Source: Clostridia bacterium
GTDB lineage: Bacteria; Bacillota; Clostridia; Oscillospirales; CAG-272
Assembly (NCBI GenBank): GCA_017536475.1
Contig: JAFXHH010000026.1
Coordinates: 1-59,108 of the forward strand
Direction of reading: 5' to 3'
Length of the DNA stretch: 59,108 nt
Shown here: piece after piece, positions 14,945 to 23,665 of the stretch
How positions within the stretch are numbered: position 1 is the first letter of the stretch
Layout of the letters: each line of letters opens with the position of its first letter
The notes under the pieces: generated by a model
Databases searched by the model: none
The model's input: only the letters and a program-made list of their open reading frames with translations
What the model was told of the DNA's origin: nothing
Made by a program: the position numbers and the translations under genes

Positions 14945-16884
14945 CTCGGCACTTCCTTTAAAATCATTGCACTGTCAGCTCTTACTGTCATTTCATCGTT
15001 ATATCTCTCACCGCTTATAAGGTCGATATAGGTTGAACCCTCGGGGATCTCAAACCTAAAATCAGCACCTCTGTTCGCGACGGTTATCACGCGGCTGTCC
15101 TCTTTTTCGCGAACGTATACGATCGCTCCGTTTTCGTGGCTGACGACGTAAAACCTTCCGCCGTCGAGCGCTTTCTCGTTTTTTCGTATGCTTCCAAGCT
15201 TGCGGTAATATTCCAGCAAGTCTGCGCGGTGCGATTCACCCATCTTATGCCACGGGAAAGGCATACGGCAGAAGGGATCTCCGTATCCCTCCATACCGAT
15301 CTCATCGCCATAATAGACCGACGGGATACCGTACACGGTAAATTGAAGCGCAGCGGCTATTTTAAGCATATCGATTCCGTGTCCCAGCTGGTCACGTGAT
15401 AACTTTTTGGTGGATTTTGCTCTGTTATCGAGAAATTCGTCCTCCTCATCCCTGCCAAGCACGGTGAGGATGCGGTCGGTATCGTGAGTGCCGATAATAT
15501 TCATCAATTTATGCGAAACGCAGGGCGGATACGAGGAATATATCTCGGTGAGGGTATTGTAGAGCGTTTCCTCGTCTCCCCACTGGCAAAATGAGATTAT
15601 CGCATTCTTTACGGGGTAATTCATAACGCTATCGAGCTGACTGCCTCTGAAATAGCGTCTTCTCTTGCCGTATGCGACCTTATCGGCGGCATTTTCCCAT
15701 ACTTCTCCGATAATTACCGCCTCCGAGTTACTTGCGCTCTTTGCGCTGACTCGCAATTCGTCAAGAAACCGATCGGAAAGCTCGTCCGCTACGTCGAGTC
15801 GCCAGCCTGCGATGCCTCGGTCTATATATTTTTGGATTATTCCACATTCTCCCGTAAAATAGCGGCGGCAATCCTCGTTTTCGTGATTAAGCTTGGGCAA
15901 TATTTCTATTCCCCACCAAGATTCGTATTCATTGGGGTAATTTCTGAAATTATACCAGCTGCGATAGGGCGAATCGGGGTCGTTGTACGCTCCGCCGTCG
16001 CCGTATTTTTTGTATCGGTTGAAATATACGCTATCGTCGCCCGTGTGGTTGAAAACTCCGTCGAGAATGATGCCGATACCCTTCTCTTTTGCCTTTGCGA
16101 CAAGATTATCAAACGCTTCATCCCCACCGAACATCTCATCTACGCGCTCGTAGCTTGCGGTGTCGTATTTATGGTTGGAATACGCTTCAAATATCGGGCA
16201 CAGATATATATATGTAACGCCCAAGGAAGACAGATAGTCCAATTTTTCGGCAACTCCCCATAGGTTTCCTCCAAAGAACATATTGTTCTTCATGGGCTGA
16301 CCCGGATGCTCCTGATACTGAGGGATTCCCTTTTCCCAATCCTCATTTAGCACGGCGTCCTCGCGGACTGCGATATTTTTTGCCTTTTCGCTCTCTCCGC
16401 GGAAAAATCTGTCCGTGAAAATCTGATACATTACTCCCTTCCCGAAGCTGTCGGGGGTCTTGAAATCCTTTTCGTAGACAAGCATACGGAAGCGTGAGCC
16501 TGCTTTTTCGTTAAGCTCAAAGTCAAAATTGTTGCAGGTATCGGTGAATAACGTATTCAAGCCGCGAAGGAAAAGGAATTCATAATAAAACAGTCCTTGG
16601 TCTTCTCCGCGACAGAGCTCTGCGGTGTTAAGCGTACAGCAATATACGTCCTCTCTGTTGTCGGAACGGCAAAAATCCAATGGGATATCAACGTCACATT
16701 CACCGTCTTTACAAATACGCAAGACCACTCCCGACGCGCCGAAACGGTGGGAAACGGTCACCTCTACATCTATGATCTCTCCGCACGGAAAAGCGCCGAG
16801 ACACGAAACGTCCTCGGCATTTATAAATTTACGTATCTGCACGGTTCCCGTGCTCTCTGCTTGCTGATAAAATTTTGGGAGCAT
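14941..16884 (-). CDS. GH13 alpha-amylase family glycoside hydrolase
   Basis: A 647-aa alpha-glucan hydrolase or transglycosylase, acting on glycogen or malto-oligosaccharides. An N-terminal beta domain (about 1-150) precedes the TIM barrel. The barrel has GVMYQIFTDRF, DGVFNHTGDD, the nucleophile in GWRLDVADE, the acid/base glutamate in IIGEVWENA and IIGTHDTDR. A C-terminal beta domain follows. There is no signal peptide, so it is cytoplasmic, fitting glycogen turnover. I chose ATG 16884 (MLPKF); a GTG frame extends to 16944, through a strong hairpin. It is most like neopullulanase/maltogenic types; the exact subfamily cannot be fixed by eye. Confidence 0.9.
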   Translation of the reverse strand: MLPKFYQQAESTGTVQIRKFINAEDVSCLGAFPCGEIIDVEVTVSHRFGASGVVLRICKDGECDVDIPLDFCRSDNREDVYCCTLNTAELCRGEDQGLFYYEFLFLRGLNTLFTDTCNNFDFELNEKAGSRFRMLVYEKDFKTPDSFGKGVMYQIFTDRFFRGESEKAKNIAVREDAVLNEDWEKGIPQYQEHPGQPMKNNMFFGGNLWGVAEKLDYLSSLGVTYIYLCPIFEAYSNHKYDTASYERVDEMFGGDEAFDNLVAKAKEKGIGIILDGVFNHTGDDSVYFNRYKKYGDGGAYNDPDSPYRSWYNFRNYPNEYESWWGIEILPKLNHENEDCRRYFTGECGIIQKYIDRGIAGWRLDVADELSDRFLDELRVSAKSASNSEAVIIGEVWENAADKVAYGKRRRYFRGSQLDSVMNYPVKNAIISFCQWGDEETLYNTLTEIYSSYPPCVSHKLMNIIGTHDTDRILTVLGRDEEDEFLDNRAKSTKKLSRDQLGHGIDMLKIAAALQFTVYGIPSVYYGDEIGMEGYGDPFCRMPFPWHKMGESHRADLLEYYRKLGSIRKNEKALDGGRFYVVSHENGAIVYVREKEDSRVITVANRGADFRFEIPEGSTYIDLISGERYNDEMTVRADSAMILKEVPR

Positions 16885-16918
16885 CTTTTTTCTTTCCACG
16901 GTCTGCTTTATTTTTGCC

Positions 16919-16955
16919 GTTCCCGAGGTAACGCACGGCGCCACCTCGGGAACGG
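16919..16955. other. Strong hairpin between glgP and the GH13 gene
   Basis: Long GC-rich arms (CGTTCCCGAGGT / ACCTCGGGAACG) around a 13-base loop, without a T-run on either side. It lies in the 120-base gap between glgP and the GH13 start. A processing or partial-attenuation role that sets the downstream gene dose is plausible. Confidence 0.6.
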
Positions 16956-17004
16956 GATCGAAAACAAACCGATATTTATTAAAAATTTATGGTCTTTTCC
17001 GCGA

Positions 17005-19431
17005 TCAGTTCACAGGCTTGAGGTCCCAGAACTTTTCGGCATATTCCTTGATAGAACGGTCTGCTGCGAAGAATCCTGCCGCACTGGTGTTAAGAAGCGA
17101 CATTCTCGTCCACTTCTCTCTGTCGTCGTATGCCTTGAGCATCTCGTCGTGAGTCATACGGTAGGACTCGAAATCCGCAAGACACATATAGGGATCTGCT
17201 ACGCCGTGGCCTGTCAACAGATAGGTCGCGATATCGGCAAAGGACTCGCCCGCAAAGCCGATCGAGAGGAAGTTGATGATTCTGCGAAGTCTTGCATTGT
17301 TCGAGTAGAACTCTGCAGCACGGTAGCCGTTAAGCCAAAGCTTTTCGACCTCGTCGCTCTTAAGACCGAAGATATACATATTGTCCTTACCGACCGCGTC
17401 AAGCATTTCGACGTTTGCTCCGTCGAGAGTACCGATGGTGATAGCGCCGTTGATCATAAGCTTCATGCAGCCCGTACCGCTTGCTTCCTTACCTGCAAGA
17501 GAGATCTGCTCGCTGATATCTGCCGAGGGAATGAGTATCTCGGCGGTGCTGACATCGTAGTTTTCAAGGAACACGACGTTGAGCTTTTCCTTGATCTTGG
17601 GGTTGTTGTCAATATCCTTGGAGATCATACAGAGAAGCTGGATGATTCTCTTTGCCATCTGATATCCGGGCGCCGCCTTTGCTCCGAAGATAAAGGTCTG
17701 AGGACGAATATCGAGATCGGGGTTATCCTTGAGCTCAAGGTATATACCGATGATGTTGAGCGCGTTGAGCAGCTGTCTCTTATACTCGTGAAGTCTCTTG
17801 ATCTGTACGTCAAAGAGCGAATGAGTATCGATCTTCTTTCCTGTTTTAGCATAAAGATGATTAGCGAATGCGATCTTATTGTTGTGCTTGATCGCGCGTA
17901 CCTTTTCAAGTACAGCCTTATCGTCTGCAAACTTTGCAAACTCGGAAAGCTCTATGGGGTTATGTCTGTATCCCGTGCCGATGCACTCGTCGAGCAGAGC
18001 CGCCAATTCGGGATTGGAGTAGCAGAGCCAACGGCGGTGTGCAATACCGTTCGTTACGTTCTCGAACTTATTGGGATACATCTTATAGAAATCGTTGAAG
18101 ACCGTCTTGGTAAGAATATCAGAGTGGAGCTTGGAAACGCCATTTACCGAATGAGAGCCGATAACCGAGAGGTTTGCCATTCTTACCGAACCGTATCCTA
18201 CTACGCTCATCTTGCTTATTCTCTGCCAGTTGCCGGGGAACGCGTTCCACGCATCGCGGCAGAATCTTTCGTTGATCTCCTTGATGATGTCGTATATTCT
18301 GGGGAGCTTGAGCTTGAACAGATCCTCGTTCCAGGTCTCAAGCGCCTCGGGCATAACCGTGTGGTTGGTGTAAGAGCAGATCTTTACCACCTTATCCCAC
18401 GCGTCCTCCCAAGAATAGAAATAATCGTCCACGAGGATTCTCATAAGCTCGGGGATACAAAGTGCGGGGTGGGTATCGTTGATATGGATTGCTACCTTTT
18501 CTTCGAGATTGGCAAGCGTTCCGTACACTGCCATATGGTCGCGAATGATGCTCTGAACCGATGCGGAAACGAGGAAGTACTGCTGGGACAGACGGAGGAG
18601 CTTTCCTTCGGTGTGATTATCCGAGGGATAGAGCACCTTGGTGAGAGTTTCGGCATTCGTGCTATCCTCAACTGCCTTATGATACTGTCCCTGAGTAAAC
18701 AGACCCATATTGAAGTTCTGGATATTTCTTGCCTTCCACAGACGCAGACGGCTAACTCCCTTACTGTCAGCACCCGAGATCATCATATCGTAAGGAACTG
18801 CCTCGATCTCCTCGCTGTTTTCATAAATAACGGTCATGTGGTTATTTTCCCACTTTTCGCGGACGTGTCCTCCGAAGCGGACTATGAATGCGCGATCTGT
18901 TCTCGGAACGAGCCAGACCTCTCCGCCGGGAAGCCATACGTCAGGAAGCTCTACCTGCATGCCGTCGACGATCTTCTGCTTGAAAAGACCGTACTCGTAG
19001 CAGAGAGAGAAGCCTGTTGCGGGGTAGTCGAGAGAAGACAAGGAGTCCATAAAGCAAGCGGCAAGTCTTCCAAGACCTCCGTTACCAAGTCCCGCATCGG
19101 GCTCGCACTCGTAGAGATCGTTGAGCTTGAAGCCAAGCGCCTCAAGTGCCTCTCCGTAGGACTTGTCAAGTCCAAGGTTGCAGACGTTGGTCTTGAGCGA
19201 TCTGCCGAGCAGAAACTCCATGCACATATAGTAAATGCGCTTCGCTCCCTTTTTATTAACTTCCTTTTTGAAGTCGCCGCGCTTTTCGGTGAGGATGTCG
19301 CGGACGGTCATAGAGACCGCCTTATACATCTGCTCGTCGGATGCTTCGGCGGGAGTGCAGCCAAAATAGCGCGAAAGCTTGATTTCAATGTTTTCTTTGA
19401 TTTTTGCCGGGGTCAAATTTTCGTGATTCAT
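17005..19431 (-). CDS. glgP: Glycogen phosphorylase
   Basis: An 808-aa GT35 phosphorylase that releases glucose-1-phosphate from glycogen ends with PLP. Visible marks are GLGNGGLGRLAACF, the glucan/phosphate site region RLHEYKRQLLN, and the PLP-lysine motif EASGTGCMKLMINGA, then TIGTLDGANVEM. Length is normal for the family. In the motif GTG(N)MK the asparagine is cysteine, which I believe is common in clostridial members. It starts at ATG 19431 behind AAAGG, after a 217-base gap full of hairpins. Working with the synthase and branching genes upstream, it makes the operon a complete glycogen cycle. Confidence 0.97.
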   Translation of the reverse strand: MNHENLTPAKIKENIEIKLSRYFGCTPAEASDEQMYKAVSMTVRDILTEKRGDFKKEVNKKGAKRIYYMCMEFLLGRSLKTNVCNLGLDKSYGEALEALGFKLNDLYECEPDAGLGNGGLGRLAACFMDSLSSLDYPATGFSLCYEYGLFKQKIVDGMQVELPDVWLPGGEVWLVPRTDRAFIVRFGGHVREKWENNHMTVIYENSEEIEAVPYDMMISGADSKGVSRLRLWKARNIQNFNMGLFTQGQYHKAVEDSTNAETLTKVLYPSDNHTEGKLLRLSQQYFLVSASVQSIIRDHMAVYGTLANLEEKVAIHINDTHPALCIPELMRILVDDYFYSWEDAWDKVVKICSYTNHTVMPEALETWNEDLFKLKLPRIYDIIKEINERFCRDAWNAFPGNWQRISKMSVVGYGSVRMANLSVIGSHSVNGVSKLHSDILTKTVFNDFYKMYPNKFENVTNGIAHRRWLCYSNPELAALLDECIGTGYRHNPIELSEFAKFADDKAVLEKVRAIKHNNKIAFANHLYAKTGKKIDTHSLFDVQIKRLHEYKRQLLNALNIIGIYLELKDNPDLDIRPQTFIFGAKAAPGYQMAKRIIQLLCMISKDIDNNPKIKEKLNVVFLENYDVSTAEILIPSADISEQISLAGKEASGTGCMKLMINGAITIGTLDGANVEMLDAVGKDNMYIFGLKSDEVEKLWLNGYRAAEFYSNNARLRRIINFLSIGFAGESFADIATYLLTGHGVADPYMCLADFESYRMTHDEMLKAYDDREKWTRMSLLNTSAAGFFAADRSIKEYAEKFWDLKPVN

Positions 19432-19480
19432 TTGCGTTTTATACCTTTCGGATCAAAATTTTGTTTTTAAAATTAATTGC

Positions 19481-19611
19481 TCACGAAACTTCGTGAAGCA
19501 TATCTCCACTTACAAGGTTACTTATAAACAGAGATATGCCGCACGCTGTCGGGCAGCGATTTACTGTCTCAATAAATTTCACCGTCCCCGAGAGTTTTTG
19601 CCCTCGGGGAC
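19481..19611. other. Four-hairpin array in the glgA-glgP gap
   Basis: The 217-base gap holds, from the right, a GTCCCCGAG/CTCGGGGAC stem (19584-19611), a CGCTG/CAGCG stem (19544-19558), a perfect 9-bp stem GCATATCTC/GAGATATGC (19498-19506 with 19531-19539) and a TCACGAA/TTCGTGA palindrome (19481-19496). The first has T7 on the plus-strand side, so it would end plus-strand (antisense) rather than operon transcripts. The array could regulate glgP expression after transcription. Confidence 0.6.
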
Positions 19612-19648
19612 TTTTTTTGGCATTTTTATCAAAATTTATCGATATTTA

Positions 19649-21094
19649 TCAAAGGGAGTCGAACATCTCCATGTACTTGCCTGCAGATACGCTCCAGGAG
19701 AAGTCGGTTCCCATGATCTTACTGATGAACTTCTTATTCTGAGCCTTATCCGCATAGAGTGCGAGGGCGGCGTTAATTCTGTCCTCAAGCTCCCACGACG
19801 AATAGTTGGCAAAGGTAAATCCGTTGCCCTTGATCTCGCCGTTATCTACCCAATAGCCCTTGATCGAGTCGGCAAGTCCTCCCGTCTCTCTGACTACCGG
19901 TACTGCACCGTAGCGCGACGCGATCATCTGCGAAAGTCCGCAAGGTTCGCTCTTGGAGGGCATTACGAAGATATCGCAAGCGGCGTATATCTTCTTCGAC
20001 AGGTCTCTGTCGTAGGTCAACAGAGCTTTGACCTTATCGGGATATCTGCACTCGAGCTCGTAGAAGAAGCTTTCGTACTGAGGCTCGCCCTTGCCGAGAA
20101 TGACGAACTGGACGTCGTTATTTCTCACTACGTTGTCCGCGATATCTCTTACGAGGTCAAGTCCCTTATGGGTGGCAAGTCTTGAGATGATTGCAAGCAT
20201 CGGCACGTCGGCTCTTTCGGGAAGTCCGTACTCACGCTGAAGCGCCATTTTGTTCTCTGCCTTGCCCTTGATAACTCCGCGGCGGTCGTAATTCTTTACG
20301 AGCACGTTATCCTTTGCGGGATTATAGTAGTTATAATCTATACCGTTGAGTATTCCCGTGAGCTTATGCGCGTTTCTGTAGAGTATGTGGGAAAGACCGT
20401 GCGAATATTCGTAGGTCTTGATCTCCTCAGCGTATCTTTCGCTTACGGTGGATACCATATCAGCGCATTCGATCGCCGCTTTCATAAGATTGATGCAATC
20501 GTCATATCTCATCAGCGAGTAATATTCGGGACCCATATCGAATACGTCTCCGAGTATTTTGAAATCGTACTTACCCTGATACTCAATATTATGAATAGTA
20601 TAGACCGTTTTTGTGTTTGCAAGTCCCTCAATATAGCGGTATTTGGTATTAAGATAGACCACCGCCATTGCCGCCTGCCAGTCGTTCGCCTGAATAACGT
20701 CGGGATAGAACTTGAGGTGAACGAGCATTTCCATTACTGCTTTGCAGAAATACGCATATCTTTCGCCATCGTCATAATATCCGTAGAGCATTCCGCTACG
20801 CTTGAAATAATACTCGTTATCGATGAAATAATACGTTACTCCGTCCTTAACGAGACTCTTTACTCCGCAATAGAGGCTTCTCCATGCCAGCGGCACGTAA
20901 AAGACCGCCTCGTCCTTCATCTGAGCTCTCCACTCGTCCTTGATTGCCGAGTACAGAGGCATTACCACTCTGACATCTACGTTATTTTTTTCCTTTGCCT
21001 TGATCGCCGCGGGCAAAGAGCCCATTACGTCGCCAAGTCCTCCTGTTGCTGCGAAGGGCATGACCTCCGCGCCTACAAATAATATTTTTTTCAT
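19649..21094 (-). CDS. glgA: Glycogen synthase
   Basis: A 481-aa GT5 synthase that lengthens alpha-1,4-glucan from ADP-glucose. It has the N-terminal ADP-glucose loop in VGAEVMPFAATGGLGDVMGS and the family's second half with ISRLATHKGLDLV. The C-terminal catalytic block is PSKSEPCGLSQMIASRYGAV, then PVVRETGGLADSI. The lysine of the usual KTGGL is alanine here (AATGGL), a variant I believe is common in Clostridia. It starts behind TAGGA, 41 bases after glgD. Confidence 0.97.
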   Translation of the reverse strand: MKKILFVGAEVMPFAATGGLGDVMGSLPAAIKAKEKNNVDVRVVMPLYSAIKDEWRAQMKDEAVFYVPLAWRSLYCGVKSLVKDGVTYYFIDNEYYFKRSGMLYGYYDDGERYAYFCKAVMEMLVHLKFYPDVIQANDWQAAMAVVYLNTKYRYIEGLANTKTVYTIHNIEYQGKYDFKILGDVFDMGPEYYSLMRYDDCINLMKAAIECADMVSTVSERYAEEIKTYEYSHGLSHILYRNAHKLTGILNGIDYNYYNPAKDNVLVKNYDRRGVIKGKAENKMALQREYGLPERADVPMLAIISRLATHKGLDLVRDIADNVVRNNDVQFVILGKGEPQYESFFYELECRYPDKVKALLTYDRDLSKKIYAACDIFVMPSKSEPCGLSQMIASRYGAVPVVRETGGLADSIKGYWVDNGEIKGNGFTFANYSSWELEDRINAALALYADKAQNKKFISKIMGTDFSWSVSAGKYMEMFDSL

Positions 21095-21135
21095 ATTTCC
21101 TAACCTATCTTTTCTGAATTTTGAGATAGCTTACA

Positions 21136-22266
21136 TTATACTGACATTTTTTTGCCGATATAGAACGGCATCGTCTTGTGTCCCGAAAGGACTCTGCCGT
21201 CCTTTATCATAACGTTCTTATCTGCGATAACGCAGTTAAGCTCTGCATTCGGGCAGACGTAGCTGTCCTGGAACAGAATCGAATTCTTGACCACTGCTCC
21301 CTTTCCAACGTGCACGCCGCGGAAGATTATCGAATTCTCTACTGTACCCTCGATCACACAGCCCTCTGCTACTACAGAATTCGTAACCTTTGCGCCGTCG
21401 CAATATCTGGTAGGCGCGGAGTTACGTACCTTGGTGAGCACGGGACGGTTCTTGACACCGAAGAGTCTTTCTCTCGCATCTGCCTCGAGCAGCTTCATCG
21501 AGCACTCGAAATAGCCCTCGAGCGAACCAATGTGTGCGTACCAGCCATCATACTTATAAACCTTGTACGCTGCCTTGCCGATATTCTTCATGATGATATC
21601 GCGAAGGAAGCTGGTATATCCGCGCGAGATAGCCGTTTCAACCACGTTAAGAAGGTACTGTCTCTTCATAACCATTATGTTGATATACACCTGGGTATCC
21701 TCGGATACGTGATCCTCGAATACGTCGGTAACGTTATCGTTCTCATCGGACTTGATGAGGGTCAAAATCTCGTTCTCGTTTACTCCCGTGAGGTCGGTGC
21801 TCTTGGTAACGAACGTAATATCCGCGCCGCTTGTAGCGTGTCTTTCTATAACGTCATTGAGATCTATGTTGCAGATAACGTCACAGTCCGACATAACTAT
21901 GTAATCCTCGTTGCAACGGTGGAGGAAGTTCACGGTTCCCATCAGCGCCTCAAGGCGAGAGGTATAGAACTTGTTCGCACCTGCGTTGTCGAACGCGGAA
22001 ACGAAGGGGGGCAAAAGCTTGATTCCGCCCGAGCGACGAGCCAGATCCCAGTCCTTTCCGTTTCCGAGATGGTCGAGAAGCGACTGATAATTGTTGTGGG
22101 TAACAAGACCTATTTTGGATATTCCCGAATTTACCATACTCGAAAGCGCGAAATCGATAAGGCGGTATCTGCCGCCGAAGGGCACGCTTCCGATAGTTCT
22201 CATTCTTGTGAGCTCGGGAATGCTATTATCGTGTATATTTGAAAATATAAGACCTACTGCTGTCAT
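21136..22266 (-). CDS. glgD: GlgD, non-catalytic glucose-1-phosphate adenylyltransferase subunit
   Basis: A 376-aa GlgC paralogue, the regulatory partner of GlgC in Firmicutes. It shares SVPFGGRYRLIDFALSSMVN and an N-terminal nucleotidyltransferase fold plus a left-handed beta-helix C-terminus (SIIFRGVHVGKGAVVKNSIL). It lacks GlgC's GGxGSRL start: the beginning is MTAVGLIFSNIHDN. I chose ATG 22266, behind ATGGAGT; the open frame reaches 22305 but lacks a ribosome site. Its 129-base leader carries a three-hairpin element also found before deoB. Confidence 0.93.
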   Translation of the reverse strand: MTAVGLIFSNIHDNSIPELTRMRTIGSVPFGGRYRLIDFALSSMVNSGISKIGLVTHNNYQSLLDHLGNGKDWDLARRSGGIKLLPPFVSAFDNAGANKFYTSRLEALMGTVNFLHRCNEDYIVMSDCDVICNIDLNDVIERHATSGADITFVTKSTDLTGVNENEILTLIKSDENDNVTDVFEDHVSEDTQVYINIMVMKRQYLLNVVETAISRGYTSFLRDIIMKNIGKAAYKVYKYDGWYAHIGSLEGYFECSMKLLEADARERLFGVKNRPVLTKVRNSAPTRYCDGAKVTNSVVAEGCVIEGTVENSIIFRGVHVGKGAVVKNSILFQDSYVCPNAELNCVIADKNVMIKDGRVLSGHKTMPFYIGKKMSV

Positions 22267-22283
22267 TATTTTTACTCCATTCT

Positions 22284-22385
22284 GCCGCTGAAATGGCGGC
22301 CGCAAATAATATTGATGAATTTTGCTCCTGCAAAATTCGAGCGTAAAAAGATCAATTATCTTTCAGGTGGTCGCAGCTTTCACGC
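22284..22385 (-). repeat. Three-hairpin intercistronic element, copy 1 (glgD leader)
   Basis: On the minus strand: an outer pairing GCGTGAAAG with CTTTTTACGC (within 22340-22385), a perfect 9-bp hairpin GAATTTTGC/GCAAAATTC (22317-22338), ATCAATATTATTTG, then GCCGC/GCGGC (22284-22300) and the ATGGAGT ribosome site. The same order and much of the sequence recur at 34061-34167 before deoB. Confidence 0.65.
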
Positions 22386-22395
22386 GACTCGCCAA

Positions 22396-23580
22396 TCAAA
22401 GCTCTGAAATTATTGCGCCGTCCTCAATAACGGTGCCGTTGGGTACGTCGATATCCTCACCAAGCACGGTGATTCCCTTTGCCTTATCCTTGGAAACGCC
22501 GACTATCGCTCCTGCGCCGATCTCAACTCCCGTATCGATGATCGAGTAGTTGACCGTTGCTCCCGAGCCGATGACCGTGTCACCCATAAGCACGCAATCC
22601 TTTACGTACGCACCGGGCATTACCTTTACACCCGAGCCGAGAACGCAGTTCTTTACGGTTCCGTAGATCTCACAGCCATCGGTAACGTAGCTGTTGACGA
22701 TCTTGGCATTCTCGCCGATAAACTGCGGTCCGTTGGACTGGTTTCTCGAATAGATCTTGAAATTGGGATCGTTGAGATCAAGCACGGGGTCTGTGCCGAG
22801 GAGATCCATATTGGCCTCCCAAAGCGAATTTATCGTTCCAACGTCCTTCCAATAGCCCTCGAAGGGATATGCGAACATCTTCTCTCCTGCCGCGAGCATA
22901 TTGGGAATGATATTCTTACCGAAGTCGTTGGAGGAATTGGGATCTGCCTCGTCCTCCTCAAGATACTTCTGAAGCTTTTCTCTCGTGAAGATATATATAC
23001 CCATCGACGCGTTGGTGCTATCGGGGTTCTTGGGCTTTTCTGTGAACTTATATATCGAGCCGTCCTCGTTGGTGCTCATAATACCGAAGCGGCTTGCCTC
23101 CTCGATCGGAACGTCGATGACTGCGATAGTGCAGTCTGCACCCTTTGCCTTATGATACTCGAGCATCTTGGCGTAGTCCATCTTGTAGATATGGTCGCCC
23201 GAGAGGATAAGAACGTATTCGGTATCGTATCTGTTGATGAACGCGAGGTTCTGATAGATCGCGTTTGCCGTGCCCTTATACCAGTCAGCCGATTTCTGTC
23301 CCTGATACGGAGGCAGGATCTTTACACCGCCCCAGATACGGTCGAGGTCCCAAGGCTGTCCGTTGCCTATGTACTCATTCAAAACGAGGGGCTGATACTG
23401 GGTCAGTACTCCAACAGTGTCGATGCCCGAGTTGATACAGTTCGACAGGGTGAAGTCGATAATTCTGTACTTTCCTCCGAAGGGTACTGCCGGTTTTGCG
23501 GTTTTCGTCGTCAGGGCATACAAGCGCGAGCCCTGGCCTCCTGCAAGCAACATTGCTACACATTCTTTTTTCTTAAACAT
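22396..23580 (-). CDS. glgC: Glucose-1-phosphate adenylyltransferase, catalytic subunit
   Basis: A 394-aa enzyme making ADP-glucose from ATP and glucose-1-phosphate, the committed step of glycogen synthesis. The start has [16 protein letters not shown], followed by [15 protein letters not shown]. Further on are [10 protein letters not shown] and [20 protein letters not shown], and a hexapeptide beta-helix C-terminus ([20 protein letters not shown]). It starts behind GAGGAGA, 85 bases after glgB. The glgB-glgC-glgD-glgA order is typical for Clostridia. Confidence 0.97.
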   Translation of the reverse strand: MFKKKECVAMLLAGGQGSRLYALTTKTAKPAVPFGGKYRIIDFTLSNCINSGIDTVGVLTQYQPLVLNEYIGNGQPWDLDRIWGGVKILPPYQGQKSADWYKGTANAIYQNLAFINRYDTEYVLILSGDHIYKMDYAKMLEYHKAKGADCTIAVIDVPIEEASRFGIMSTNEDGSIYKFTEKPKNPDSTNASMGIYIFTREKLQKYLEEDEADPNSSNDFGKNIIPNMLAAGEKMFAYPFEGYWKDVGTINSLWEANMDLLGTDPVLDLNDPNFKIYSRNQSNGPQFIGENAKIVNSYVTDGCEIYGTVKNCVLGSGVKVMPGAYVKDCVLMGDTVIGSGATVNYSIIDTGVEIGAGAIVGVSKDKAKGITVLGEDIDVPNGTVIEDGAIISEL

Positions 23581-23665
23581 AAGAACTCTCCTCTATGATG
23601 TAAAAAATTAATGGTACGCGATTTTTCCGAACGCTCGGACAAAGGGATATTGCTGTATTTACGTA

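Noticed and set aside
16597..19470. A 957-codon plus-strand open frame opposite glgP
   Set aside because: It lies wholly antisense to glgP and the GH13 start, has no ribosome site, no recognisable domain and a composition that mirrors the codon bias of glgP. It is a shadow frame.
21178..22242. A 354-codon plus-strand open frame opposite glgD
   Set aside because: Antisense shadow of a well-identified gene; the product resembles nothing and is rich in residues expected from reversed glgD codons.
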